Assembly: GCA_943370215.1 (NCBI GenBank)
Contig: CALRQC020000004.1
Coordinates: 141,293-205,292, forward strand
Direction: 5' to 3'
Origin: Niveispirillum sp943370215
GTDB taxonomy: Bacteria; Pseudomonadota; Alphaproteobacteria; Azospirillales; Azospirillaceae
DNA length: 64,000 nt
Shown here: positions 28,007 through 36,598 of the stretch, piece by piece
How the letters are laid out: each line of letters opens with the position of its first letter
Position numbering within the stretch: position 1 is the stretch's first letter
The notes under the pieces: model-generated
What the model was told of the DNA's origin: nothing
Databases searched by the model: none
What the model saw: only the letters and a program-made list of their open reading frames with translations
Position numbers and translations under genes: made by a program

Positions 28007-28867
28007 ATGCGCCAGCGTCATCCGCTTCCCCTTGCCGCCCTGCTGAGCTGCCTTTTGCTGGGGGCCTGCGCCAGCCAGCCGCCCGCCCCCGCTCTGCGGG
28101 TGGAAACCATGCCCCCGCCCCCCGCGAACACGTCCCCCGCCCTGATCGCCCAGGTGCCGGAAAGCGGCCCCATCAATCCACCGGAAGAGCCGCCAGCCGC
28201 CGCCGCCTTGTTGGCGGAGGGGAAAAAATATCTGCGGGGAGAAGGCGTGCCGGAGGATGAGAACCGCGCCTTCAGCCTGTTCCAGCAGGCAGCCGATCTG
28301 GGCAGCGCGGCCGGCCGTTACCGGCTGGGCATCATCTATCTAGGCAGCAGCGCGGGGCGGACCGACCCGCGAAAGGCCGCCGATCTGCTGCTACCATTGG
28401 CACAGCAAGGTTATCCGGACGCCGCCTTCCTGTTGGGGCTGGTGGCCAGCGGTTTCACAACCGCCCCCAGCCTGTTACCAGCGGCCGGGGAGTCAAGCCT
28501 GCGCCAGGCCCCCTATTGGTTCAATATTGCCCGCCGTGCCGGACAGGTGAATGCACGCGGGGCCTATGAGCAGCAATTGGCGGCAATGCGACAGGATGGC
28601 GTCATCCCGGCCGGTAGCGGCACGGGCGACGACTTTGCCAGCGCCATCCGCTTCAAAGGCAAGATTGCCAACAGCACAGAGGGGGTGCCGCTGGAATACC
28701 GGACCATCGGCCCCCTGTTCCCAGGCTGGAAGCGGGACAGCCAAAGCCTGATCCAACAGGATGGCAAACATTATGATGTGCTGACCTTGACGAATGACCA
28801 TGGCCAGAAAGTGCAGGTCTATTTCGACGTCACCGACTGGTTTGGGTACGGTAACAAAACACCATAA
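28007..28867 (+). CDS. Sel1-repeat lipoprotein
   Basis: 286 residues. A lipoprotein signal peptide with lipobox L-L-G-A-C (Cys about 21) is followed by a Pro-rich linker and at least two Sel1/TPR-like repeats (GEGVPEDENRAFSLFQQAAD and the next 36-residue unit). The C-terminal 80 residues are not recognised. The residue after the lipid-bearing Cys is Ala, which predicts export to the outer membrane, perhaps by the divergent lol system. The frame is open from 27962, but the ATG at 28007 gives the proper signal peptide. Confidence 0.75.
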   Translation: MRQRHPLPLAALLSCLLLGACASQPPAPALRVETMPPPPANTSPALIAQVPESGPINPPEEPPAAAALLAEGKKYLRGEGVPEDENRAFSLFQQAADLGSAAGRYRLGIIYLGSSAGRTDPRKAADLLLPLAQQGYPDAAFLLGLVASGFTTAPSLLPAAGESSLRQAPYWFNIARRAGQVNARGAYEQQLAAMRQDGVIPAGSGTGDDFASAIRFKGKIANSTEGVPLEYRTIGPLFPGWKRDSQSLIQQDGKHYDVLTLTNDHGQKVQVYFDVTDWFGYGNKTP

Positions 28868-28892
28868 TGACCCATTGGCTTATTGGGAGGCA

Positions 28893-30959
28893 TCACCCCA
28901 TCGAGTCCAAAATTTTCAGTTGGTCGATATAATGGCGGTTCTGCTGCAACAGGCCCGTTTGGGCCTGCACACTGTCAATCGCCTCAGCGACATTGCGCTT
29001 CACCTCATCCACCTGACGCATCACCTGATCCACATTGGTCAGCAGGCTGACATTGCTGCCGGCGATCTGGTCCAGCGTGCTGCCTGTCTCGGTAATACGG
29101 GCCCCCAACGCGCCGACGGAATGATGGATATCGTTGATTGCGGCCTGGGTGTTGCCCAGCGTCGCCTTGGTATCATTGGCCAGTTTGCGCACCTCTGCCG
29201 CAACGACAGCGAAACCCTTGCCGGCCTCGCCCGCCCGAGCCGCCTCAATGGTGGCGTTCAGGGCCAGAAGGTTGGTCTGGCCGGCAATCCCATCGATCAC
29301 GCGCAGCACGCCTTCAACATTCTGCAGCACATCGCCCAGCCGGGCGAATTCACCTTCCATCTCCGCCTTGCGCTTTTCCTGCCCCTGGAAGGTGGCGGCA
29401 TGACCGTGCAGGCCCGTGCGGATGGCCGACATGCAGCCATCCACATGGTCGGTATAGGCGGTCATCTTATCCATCAGACCGCTAAGCGCAGTCGTAGCCT
29501 CCACCTGGACAATCAAATTGTGGATCAGCTTCTGGCGAATACGGTTCAGCAAGGATAGGCGGGTCAGCCGGGTTTCAGTGAAGTAGGATTTGAAGCGGGC
29601 GTAATGGATCGGAAAACGATCAGCAAGATCATCATGGAAATCACCCCCGGCATTGTCGAAGAAAAACACGGCCGAGAGGGTTTGGTTGATATTAATACCC
29701 AACAGCTCGCCAAAAGTGGAGAAACCCGCCACCGTTACATCATCAAAGACATGGACCTGCCCCAAGGACGCGCCATTATTCAGCCGGCGCAAGATGCAAT
29801 CATTAAGGATGCCCCCCAGTGGCTTGGGCTTGCCACGCAGGAAGGACTGAAAATCCGTCTCCGTCTGGCGAACAAAATCGGTGCCCTCCACCAGATGGAG
29901 TTGATCACCAGGGCTGACGTCGCAGTAAAAATGCGCCTTGCCAGTGGCTTCTTCAAAACCGGAAACAGAACGGATGAACAGCTCACCATCCAGTTCAATG
30001 GCAAAGGTGTAGCGCGCCAGTTTGGCGGATAGCTCCGCCGGACGGCACTTCAGGGCGCCACACAGCGCATCGGCAAAGCTCTGCACCGCCAGACTGGCGC
30101 CATCGATCACGCTGCTGACGGTACGGCGCACCGGATCGGCGTCCAACACCGAGAAGGAGATACCGGTGCGCCGGAAATTTTGTGTCTTGAACACACCATA
30201 GCGCTTGCCCGGTGCCAATTTCAGAAAGGCGATGACGGCATGGTTTTCCAGCACCCGGGTGCCGTCATAAAGCCAGGTGTGCTGGAAATCCAGTTTCCCC
30301 CCCGCCGAACCGCCCAGAAACAGGACAGGAAAACGGCTGCTCTGGTAGACCGCCTCCATCAGGTAATTCTCACTGGCCGACAGCCCATCGATGAAGGTGA
30401 GCGCCAGCGTGTCCCGGCTGTCCAACACGAAGGGCGGCGTGATGGCAGACAATTCGGCCGCGATTGCCGTAACACGCTGGTCTTGACCCAGGGTCGGTTT
30501 ACCGGCGCGGATATCCTGGCAATGCAGCGGCACTGCACGCACATCTACCGCTGCCAGCAGATCGCTGGCAAAGGATTGCAGCACGATGTCATCCCAAGCC
30601 CCGTCGGCCGGGCTGTAAAGCCGACCGCCCTGCGAACATAGCTCCCCCGCCGTTGTCATCAAGATCACCCGGCTTTCCGCCGGAATAGCACGCCGCACCC
30701 GCTCCGCGACGCTGCGGAAATCCAGATGCGGGGAGACGAAACCCAGCACCAAGGCCGGCGGCTTGCCGGCAAATTGCAATCCGGCGAGATCCTCGGCCGA
30801 CAAGGCAGCAGAACGGGTGCGGAGGGTACGCACCATCTCGGTGGGAACAGGCGCGGCAGCCGTGACGGTGGATATGATGGGGGAGGGCGCTGACGATGGG
30901 TGCCGCGTGCCGGCCATGTCAGCCGCTGGGCTGTTCAGCAGACGGTTGATCAGACGCAT
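28893..30959 (-). CDS. Soluble FIST-domain methyl-accepting chemotaxis protein
   Basis: 688 residues with no transmembrane segment. FIST N and FIST C domains (about 45-400, with G-F-V-S-P-H-L-D and F-I-D-G-L-S motifs) precede a chemoreceptor signalling region. That region contains a recognisable hairpin tip (IAGQTNLLALNATIEAARAG) and GKGFAVVAAEVRKLA. FIST domains are thought to bind small ligands such as amino acids, so this is likely a cytoplasmic receptor feeding a CheA/CheW array. The ATG at 30959 follows GGGGAA; a GTG at 30971 is poorly placed. No che genes are nearby. Confidence 0.85.
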   Translation of the reverse strand: MRLINRLLNSPAADMAGTRHPSSAPSPIISTVTAAAPVPTEMVRTLRTRSAALSAEDLAGLQFAGKPPALVLGFVSPHLDFRSVAERVRRAIPAESRVILMTTAGELCSQGGRLYSPADGAWDDIVLQSFASDLLAAVDVRAVPLHCQDIRAGKPTLGQDQRVTAIAAELSAITPPFVLDSRDTLALTFIDGLSASENYLMEAVYQSSRFPVLFLGGSAGGKLDFQHTWLYDGTRVLENHAVIAFLKLAPGKRYGVFKTQNFRRTGISFSVLDADPVRRTVSSVIDGASLAVQSFADALCGALKCRPAELSAKLARYTFAIELDGELFIRSVSGFEEATGKAHFYCDVSPGDQLHLVEGTDFVRQTETDFQSFLRGKPKPLGGILNDCILRRLNNGASLGQVHVFDDVTVAGFSTFGELLGININQTLSAVFFFDNAGGDFHDDLADRFPIHYARFKSYFTETRLTRLSLLNRIRQKLIHNLIVQVEATTALSGLMDKMTAYTDHVDGCMSAIRTGLHGHAATFQGQEKRKAEMEGEFARLGDVLQNVEGVLRVIDGIAGQTNLLALNATIEAARAGEAGKGFAVVAAEVRKLANDTKATLGNTQAAINDIHHSVGALGARITETGSTLDQIAGSNVSLLTNVDQVMRQVDEVKRNVAEAIDSVQAQTGLLQQNRHYIDQLKILDSMG

Positions 30960-31236
30960 GGCGTTCCCCACCCCTTTAAACCGGTGCCTTCTGCCGTTCC
31001 CGCGGAACGGCCGGTGTGCAATATTCCTTGTTGGGAAAACTATCTAACCAATCCGGTGATTTTACTATCTATACTGATGATCAGGCAGAAGACCGCGCCA
31101 GTACTGGAAACATTCAGAATTGTAATATTATTAATGTTACCTCCTAATAATAATTTCTCAACATAACTATCCGGACCGGATATCTCCTCTCTGGGCGCCG
31201 CCTGTGGGCCTGTTGCGCCGGAAGGGCCGCCATCTT

Positions 31237-32859
31237 ATGGTCATGACCAGCCCATTACCCATATCCGGAAAGCCGCTACCCGTGCCCGCCATGACACTGA
31301 CCTCCCTGCTGAAGAAGATTGCCCGGCATATGACGGCGGGCACGCTGGCCCCCTTGCCCCCCGGTTTGGCTGAACAGTTGCTGGAAGTGCCGGAACTGCT
31401 GGAGGAACTGCTGTTCCTGTTCAGCGAAGAGTTTGACAAGCCAAAGCCCAACCGGAAACTCCTTGCCCTGTGCAGCAACCTGCTGGGCGATGTGATGATG
31501 ATCCTGACTCAGTTGGGTAAGAAGGCCGCCAAGCCAGCGCGCCATCTGCGCGATCAGGTCCGTCAGATGCTTGAGGAAGGACTGGCCGGTCCGGAATTTA
31601 CAGTGGAACTGCTGCGGATCGCCCAGAGCGCCGGCTTCGCGATGGAGATCGACATGATGGGGCCGCTGCAGGAAATGGCGCCTTCTCCGGTCCCAAAGAC
31701 CCCCGAGGATCAGAGTCAGGCCCTGATCCAGGCTTTCACCAACCTGCTGGAAGAGGCCGAGGGCGATATTTTCGCCGTCCATGAGCAGATGGCCCCGATG
31801 ATCGCCAGCATCCCAATGGAAGCGCGTGGCGCCATGGGGGGCATGTTGCTGGTCAACCCGGACAGCGCGCCCTTGCGGGAACTGGCGCTGGCCTGGCTGC
31901 TGGACCCGGATGCCGGGATCCGGCAGCAGACGATCAGCCTGTTGCAGCAGACAGCGGAAAAGGGGGTGCTGCCGCCCACCAGCCTGCGCCGGCTGATCCT
32001 GCTGCGCAACATGCTGCCGGAGTCACTGCGGGCCGGTGTGGATGCCACCATCCGCGCCGCCCGGCTGAAAGGGGTCGAATGCCCGCCCAGCGGTCCCGGC
32101 GTGGTGCCGGAAGCGGTGTTCGCCTCTGGCTTTGACGGGGCGGGGGCGCAGAGCCTGTTCATCCTGCTGAAGCAGGGCCGCAAATATGTCATCGTCTCCC
32201 TGCTGTTCAAGCAAGGGATGGGCATCCGCGATGCCTGGTGCGGTGAAGCAATGACCCGCAAGGCCGCCACCGCCATGCTGGACCAGATCGACGAACAGTT
32301 GGGCCTGCTGGAAAGCAATGTCGATTATCTGACCATGGCGCTGGGCCATTTCATGGCCGTCGGTGCGACAAGTGAAACCCCGCCCCCGTTCAGCCTGCTG
32401 TCGGTGCTGGAAACGCTGGCCCTGCCACTGCCGGCCCCCGCCATCCGCGATACCGAGGGCTTGTTGGAAACATTGCTGCCCGCTGAACAGCCGGCGGATA
32501 TCGTGGCACAAGCCCTCGCCGGCTCTGCCGAGTGGGTGAACGACATCCCCCTCACCCTGTCCTGGTTTGAGGATGAACAGGTGGTGGATGATCTGTTGCG
32601 CGGCCGCCGGCTGGGGGTGGAGAAGCAGCGCACCCTGATCCTGACCCAATTGCTGCCGCAGCGGCGCGACCATTGGGCCCGCCTGCTGGCCTGGACCGCC
32701 GCCACCGGCAAGGGGGACTGGAACAATGTTTCCGCCACCGACATGGCCCTGGTGGCCCGGTCGCTGCTGACCGGTGCCGATCTCGCCACCATCCCCGTCA
32801 TGGCCGATATCGCCCAGCAGACGGTGCTGGCCTGGCGCTCCGCCAATGGCAAGGGCTGA
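31237..32859 (+). CDS. Hypothetical leucine-rich helical protein
   Basis: About 540 residues, strongly predicted to be helical, with many L-L-x-x-L and P-x-x-L-R-x-L-x-L patterns. The stretch around residues 195-290 looks like HEAT or armadillo repeats. There is no signal peptide or membrane helix. I recognise no family. Several starts are possible (GTG 31204, ATG 31237, 31243 or 31291); 31237 has GGAAGGG about ten bases upstream. It is divergent from the FIST chemoreceptor across an AT-rich gap (30960-31236) that must hold both promoters. Confidence 0.6.
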   Translation: MVMTSPLPISGKPLPVPAMTLTSLLKKIARHMTAGTLAPLPPGLAEQLLEVPELLEELLFLFSEEFDKPKPNRKLLALCSNLLGDVMMILTQLGKKAAKPARHLRDQVRQMLEEGLAGPEFTVELLRIAQSAGFAMEIDMMGPLQEMAPSPVPKTPEDQSQALIQAFTNLLEEAEGDIFAVHEQMAPMIASIPMEARGAMGGMLLVNPDSAPLRELALAWLLDPDAGIRQQTISLLQQTAEKGVLPPTSLRRLILLRNMLPESLRAGVDATIRAARLKGVECPPSGPGVVPEAVFASGFDGAGAQSLFILLKQGRKYVIVSLLFKQGMGIRDAWCGEAMTRKAATAMLDQIDEQLGLLESNVDYLTMALGHFMAVGATSETPPPFSLLSVLETLALPLPAPAIRDTEGLLETLLPAEQPADIVAQALAGSAEWVNDIPLTLSWFEDEQVVDDLLRGRRLGVEKQRTLILTQLLPQRRDHWARLLAWTAATGKGDWNNVSATDMALVARSLLTGADLATIPVMADIAQQTVLAWRSANGKG

Positions 32860-32868
32860 GCCGCCGCG

Positions 32869-33525
32869 TCAGGGATCATCATAATCGGCGGGGAAATGCC
32901 GATCCCACAGCGCGCGCAGGCGGGGATCGGCCTCCACCTTCTCCGCCACCGCGACGATGCCCGGCGCCACGGTGCGGATCGCCTCCCGCCTTGGCCGCCA
33001 GCGCGTCATCATGGAAATATAAAGGTCCAGCACCGTCCAGTCCGGCGTGCCCAGCACCCAACCGCCGGGGGTAGGTGCCAAACCCGCCTCCACATTGGCC
33101 CAGCAGGCCAGCGTGCGGTCGATGGTGGCCTGTTTCAACTGAGCCTGCGCCGCTTCCCCCGTCACCCAGCGGTCACAGAAATCACCCACCGTGTACATGG
33201 GATAGATGGCGGCTGGCAGATAGACCAGCCAGCGCAGGAACAGCGGCCGCAGCGGGTCGCCCGGGGGCGGGGCCAGCACGCCCGGATGGCGTTCCAGCAG
33301 CCAAAGCAGGATGGCCACTGTCTCCGTCAACACCGTGCCATCGGGCAGGCGCAGGGTGGGCACCTGGCCCAGCGGATTCAATGCGCGCAAATCATCCAGC
33401 GCCGGCGATGGCGTCCAGGGCTCAACCTCCACATAATCGTAATCGTCGCCGAGTAGGATCAGCGCCGCTTCCACCACGGCGGAGCCACAGCCGACGCACC
33501 CATAGAGAAGCGGTTTACCCGTCAT
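32869..33525 (-). CDS. Glutathione S-transferase family protein
   Basis: 218 residues. The N-terminal thioredoxin-like domain has the cis-Pro motif GQVPTL and the E-T-V-A-I-L glutathione-contact segment (near 60-75), followed by an all-helical C-terminal domain. A C-V-G-C-G-S stretch at residues 9-14 lies where the catalytic Ser/Cys of beta- and omega-like GSTs would be. The substrate is unknown. The ATG at 33525 replaces an upstream open start at 33576. Convergent with the 540-residue unknown, nine bases apart. Confidence 0.82.
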   Translation of the reverse strand: MTGKPLLYGCVGCGSAVVEAALILLGDDYDYVEVEPWTPSPALDDLRALNPLGQVPTLRLPDGTVLTETVAILLWLLERHPGVLAPPPGDPLRPLFLRWLVYLPAAIYPMYTVGDFCDRWVTGEAAQAQLKQATIDRTLACWANVEAGLAPTPGGWVLGTPDWTVLDLYISMMTRWRPRREAIRTVAPGIVAVAEKVEADPRLRALWDRHFPADYDDP

Positions 33526-33711
33526 CGCATCCTCCCCCACTTGGTTCTGCCACCATCCGACGCATGATCGGAACATAAAGCGAACAGTCCTGCAAGGGGA
33601 AGAAATGTGACAAGGTGATTGGCGGATTGCCCCAACCCCCCGCTGGTGTTAGACACTCGCCCGTTTACCCATCATCATGGCCCACTTCGAACAGACCGGA
33701 GCCCGCACGAG

Positions 33712-34626
33712 ATGACCGCACCCGCCGCCACGACGATCAGCCGCGAGGAATGGCTGAACAAGGCCCGGACATTGTCGGAAGCCCTGCCCTATATGCGCCG
33801 CTACGATGGTAAGATCGTTGTGGTGAAATATGGCGGCCACGCCATGGGCAACCCGGAGCTGGCGCGCCGTTTCGCCAATGACATTGTGCTGCTGAAGCAG
33901 GTGGGTGCCTACCCGATCGTGGTGCATGGCGGCGGGCCGCAGATCGGCAATATGCTGGACCGTTTGCAGATCAAGTCTGAATTCATCGACGGGCTGCGCG
34001 TCACCGACAAGGAGACGATGGAGATCGCGGAGATGGTGCTGTCCGGCTCCATCAACAAGGAGATCGTCGCCCTGATCAACGATGCCGGCGGCGATGCCAT
34101 CGGCCTGTCGGGCAAGGATGACGACCTGATCGAGGCGCGCAAGGCCACCCGCACCAAGCGCGACCCGGACAGCAATATTGAAAAGGTCGTCGATCTGGGC
34201 TTTGTGGGGGAACCGTTCCGCATCAACCCGGAAATCCTGCACAAGCTGCGCCATGCCGGCTTCATCCCGGTGATCGCCCCCATCGGCATCGGCGAAGATG
34301 GCCAGACCTATAATATCAACGCCGACACCGCCGCCGGTGCCATCGCCGCCGCGATGCACGCGGTGCGCCTGCTGCTGCTGACCGATGTGGCGGGTTTCCT
34401 GGACAAGGATAAGAATCTGGTGACGGAACTGTCGCTGGAGGCGGCCAAGGCTGCGATTGCCGACGGCACCGCCTTTGGCGGCATGATCCCCAAGCTGGAA
34501 ACCTGTATCGATGCGGTGGATGGCGGGGTGGAGGGGGCCGTTATTCTTGACGGGCGCGTTCCCCATGCCATCCTGCTGGAAATCTTCACCGAAGGCGGGG
34601 CCGGCACCCTGATCGGGAAGAAGTAA
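33712..34626 (+). CDS. argB: Acetylglutamate kinase
   Basis: 304 residues. This amino-acid kinase phosphorylates N-acetylglutamate in arginine synthesis. The phosphate loops VVKYGGHAM and VVHGGGPQI and the TDVAGF and GGMIPKLET motifs are all present. The N-terminal extension helix is the type found in arginine-inhibited hexameric enzymes, so feedback by arginine is likely. The ATG at 33712 gives the usual N-terminus; the frame opens at 33619. Confidence 0.96.
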   Translation: MTAPAATTISREEWLNKARTLSEALPYMRRYDGKIVVVKYGGHAMGNPELARRFANDIVLLKQVGAYPIVVHGGGPQIGNMLDRLQIKSEFIDGLRVTDKETMEIAEMVLSGSINKEIVALINDAGGDAIGLSGKDDDLIEARKATRTKRDPDSNIEKVVDLGFVGEPFRINPEILHKLRHAGFIPVIAPIGIGEDGQTYNINADTAAGAIAAAMHAVRLLLLTDVAGFLDKDKNLVTELSLEAAKAAIADGTAFGGMIPKLETCIDAVDGGVEGAVILDGRVPHAILLEIFTEGGAGTLIGKK

Positions 34627-34656
34627 TTTCCAAACCGGGGGCCCGTGGCTTCAGGC

Positions 34657-35127
34657 ATGACAGCCAGCCTGCACCTGATCGATGGCCCTGCCGGGGCCGG
34701 CAAATCCGCCTATGCCAGGAAACTGGCGGCGGAATTGCCGGCCCTTTTTCTGTGCCGTGAGCTGGCCATGGCCACCCTGTTCACCCCAACCGCACCGGCA
34801 GTGCTGGACCCCGCCTGGCTGGCCGCAAAGGCGGCCCAGTGCGAGGCGTATCTCTGGTCCGTGGCGGAAAGCACCCTGGCGGCGGGCGATGCCGTGGTGC
34901 TGAACCTCGGCCCCCTGCAACCGCACCAGCGACAGGCCGCCCTGTTCCGCGCCCGCGGCAAGGGGGCAACCTCGCATTTTCACCAACCCACCGGCCCGCT
35001 GGCCGACCGTTGGGCGCGGGTGCAGGTGCAAACCACCCCCCACCCCTGCCCGCCGGTTGACCCAACCGGGTTTTATGCCCCGCCGACGTTGGATGAACTG
35101 GCGGCGGCCTATGCGATGGCATTGTGA
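34657..35127 (+). CDS. P-loop ATPase/kinase-like protein
   Basis: 156 residues. A Walker A motif GPAGAGKS (residues 10-17) follows a strand L-H-L-I-D, as in the AAA_33/zeta-like small kinases. A basic segment with H-F-H and D-R-W-A-R further on could be the lid. The substrate is unknown. The ATG at 34657 is preferred over a GTG at 34645. It lies 30 bases after argB and may be read with it. Its last 22 codons recur as a decayed copy at 36416-36481, beyond the aminotransferase/MerR pair. Confidence 0.7.
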   Translation: MTASLHLIDGPAGAGKSAYARKLAAELPALFLCRELAMATLFTPTAPAVLDPAWLAAKAAQCEAYLWSVAESTLAAGDAVVLNLGPLQPHQRQAALFRARGKGATSHFHQPTGPLADRWARVQVQTTPHPCPPVDPTGFYAPPTLDELAAAYAMAL

Positions 35128-35133
35128 GGGGGG

Positions 35134-35946
35134 TCAGAATGCCAGTGCCGGCTCCATCCCATAGGCATGATGAAGAAGGTCAATGAAGCGCTTTGAAATG
35201 GGGATTTGTGCATCCCCCAGCGCGCTGACGGCCACCCCGGGGGTCCAGGAATTCATCACGACCGCCCCGGCAAAATGCTGAACATCCTCCAGTTTGATCG
35301 GCTGAGACCGTTGGGGAACGCCTGATTTCTGCAATTGGCGTTGAATGATCTGCATGGTCACACCGGACAGCATGTCCGCTTCGGGCCAGACCACGGCCTC
35401 ACCATCCCAAAAAGCCAGATTCCAGATGGTGCCCTCGCTGATACATCCGCGATTATCGATAAAGGCCGCATCATCATATCCCTGGGCAACAGCCTGTCGC
35501 AGATAATGGGTTTTCGCCATTTCCCCGGTATGTTTGATGGCGGCCAGCGGTCGCTCGTAAGTGACCGGCATCAGGCGCAGGGGGCCGGCGGGCCCGGAAA
35601 ACGGGGACGATCTGCTGATGAACACACCCGGATCGTCTGCCACGCCCTTGGAAGTGAACTCCCCATTGCGGGAGAACATGGTCACCGTCAGGGAAAGATC
35701 GCCAGCATTCGCCGCTATCGCAGAACCGATATAGGCCCGTACCCGTTCGTCGGGTTGGACCTGACCAAACAGGAGCGTTGATGCCGTGCGCAGACGATCA
35801 AGATGAAGATCAACCCCGCGTACAAGGCCGCCCCGAACCTGCATCGCCGTGAAATGGGCGAAACCGGCAAAAGCCAACGGCGCGAGATCGACGGCAGCTA
35901 TTTTCTGCCCGTCCAGGTAGCCGTGCGCTGGTGTATCGATGGACAT
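35134..35946 (-). CDS. Class IV pyridoxal-phosphate aminotransferase family protein
   Basis: 270 residues. It shows the fold-type IV pattern of branched-chain aminotransferases, D-amino acid aminotransferases and aminodeoxychorismate lyase. The likely PLP lysine is Lys138 (A-A-I-K-H-T-G), followed by G-Y-D-D-A-A-F-I-D and the C-I-S-E-G-T-I-W-N-L motif with Glu171. The exact substrate cannot be read from sequence. The ATG at 35946 is chosen. It is divergent from a MerR regulator whose promoter-operator it seems to share. Confidence 0.84.
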   Translation of the reverse strand: MSIDTPAHGYLDGQKIAAVDLAPLAFAGFAHFTAMQVRGGLVRGVDLHLDRLRTASTLLFGQVQPDERVRAYIGSAIAANAGDLSLTVTMFSRNGEFTSKGVADDPGVFISRSSPFSGPAGPLRLMPVTYERPLAAIKHTGEMAKTHYLRQAVAQGYDDAAFIDNRGCISEGTIWNLAFWDGEAVVWPEADMLSGVTMQIIQRQLQKSGVPQRSQPIKLEDVQHFAGAVVMNSWTPGVAVSALGDAQIPISKRFIDLLHHAYGMEPALAF

Positions 35947-35985
35947 GGTGCTTGCTCTCACTCTGGTATGGAGGAACAAGCGGGT

Positions 35986-36016
35986 TTATAAGGTCTGACA
36001 GCACTGTAAGAGTCAA
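35986..36016 (-). promoter_or_regulatory. MerR-type promoter with 19-bp spacer and central dyad
   Basis: On the minus strand a -35 TTGACT (36016-36011) and a -10 TTATAA (35991-35986) are separated by exactly 19 bp. That is the overlong spacing typical of promoters that MerR proteins activate by twisting the DNA. The spacer consists almost wholly of the dyad CTTACAG-TG-CTGTCAG (35995-36010), with six of seven pairs matching. It drives the aminotransferase gene; the merR ATG lies nine bases beyond the -35 on the other strand. Confidence 0.82.
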
Positions 36017-36024
36017 GGGCGACC

Positions 36025-36384
36025 ATGAAAATCGGTGATCTGTCCCGGCGCACCGGGGTTAGCATCCGCATGTTGCGGTACTATGAGGAAGAAGGTCTGT
36101 TGACGCCCCAGCGCCGTGACAGCGGCTATCGGGATTATGGGCCGCAAGAGGAGGAATCTGTCAAATTCATCAAAATATTGGGTGCCACCGGCATGACATT
36201 GCCGACCATCGCCAAGTTCCTGCCCTGCACACTCAAGGACCACCCGTCGTTTGAGCCGTGCCATGAATTGATCGAGACATTGCAGGAGCAGATTGAAGCT
36301 ACTGATGAAAATATCAACAAGCTGATGGAAGGGAAGAAGTTGCTTGAAAACATACTTTCCGATTTAAAGAGAACAATAATTTGA
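36025..36384 (+). CDS. MerR-family transcriptional regulator
   Basis: 119 residues. The N-terminal winged helix (MKIGDLSRRTGVSIRMLRYY, then E-E-E-G-L-L) is classical MerR, followed by the G-Y-R-D-Y wing and a C-terminal dimerisation coiled coil (about 80-115). Two cysteines, Cys68 and Cys79, flank a K-D-H-P-S-F-E-P loop, which could bind a metal or sense redox state, but the family match is too weak to say. It almost certainly controls the divergent aminotransferase gene. Confidence 0.88.
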   Translation: MKIGDLSRRTGVSIRMLRYYEEEGLLTPQRRDSGYRDYGPQEEESVKFIKILGATGMTLPTIAKFLPCTLKDHPSFEPCHELIETLQEQIEATDENINKLMEGKKLLENILSDLKRTII

Positions 36385-36415
36385 TTGAATACCGGGTCAG
36401 GCGGAGTGTACCTCT

Positions 36416-36481
36416 GGCCCAACCGGGTTCAAGGTGCCCCCAAGGCTGGACGAGCAGGCGACCGCCAATGCGATGGCGTTG
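36416..36481 (+). pseudogene. Decayed second copy of the P-loop kinase 3' end
   Basis: Twenty-two codons here read G-P-T-G-F-K-V-P-P-R-L-D-E-Q-A-T-A-N-A-M-A-L, against the C-terminus of the gene at 34657-35127 (D-P-T-G-F-Y-A-P-P-T-L-D-E-L-A-A-A-Y-A-M-A-L at 35059-35124). The nucleotide match is about three quarters and ungapped. The original stop has become TGT and the frame reads on. There is no start or upstream half, so this is a relic in direct orientation. Confidence 0.75.
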
Positions 36482-36510
36482 TGTGGGATGGCAATACAGG
36501 CACGCCCCGG

Positions 36511-36554
36511 TAAGGTTTAATAAGAAGCCTTTCCTGCGGCCATATTAAACCTTA
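36511..36554. promoter_or_regulatory. 12-bp perfect inverted repeat, possible operator of the Fic remnant
   Basis: TAAGGTTTAATA (36511-36522) and its exact complement TATTAAACCTTA (36543-36554) flank a 20-base spacer. The AT-rich arms stand out in GC-rich DNA. They lie just upstream of the deleted Fic gene, where an autoregulatory site for its C-terminal winged helix, or the binding site of a lost partner, would be expected. Confidence 0.5.
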
Positions 36555-36598
36555 TCCATCTCAACCGTAACAATCTCTGCTACGCCTTTCGCCAGAGC

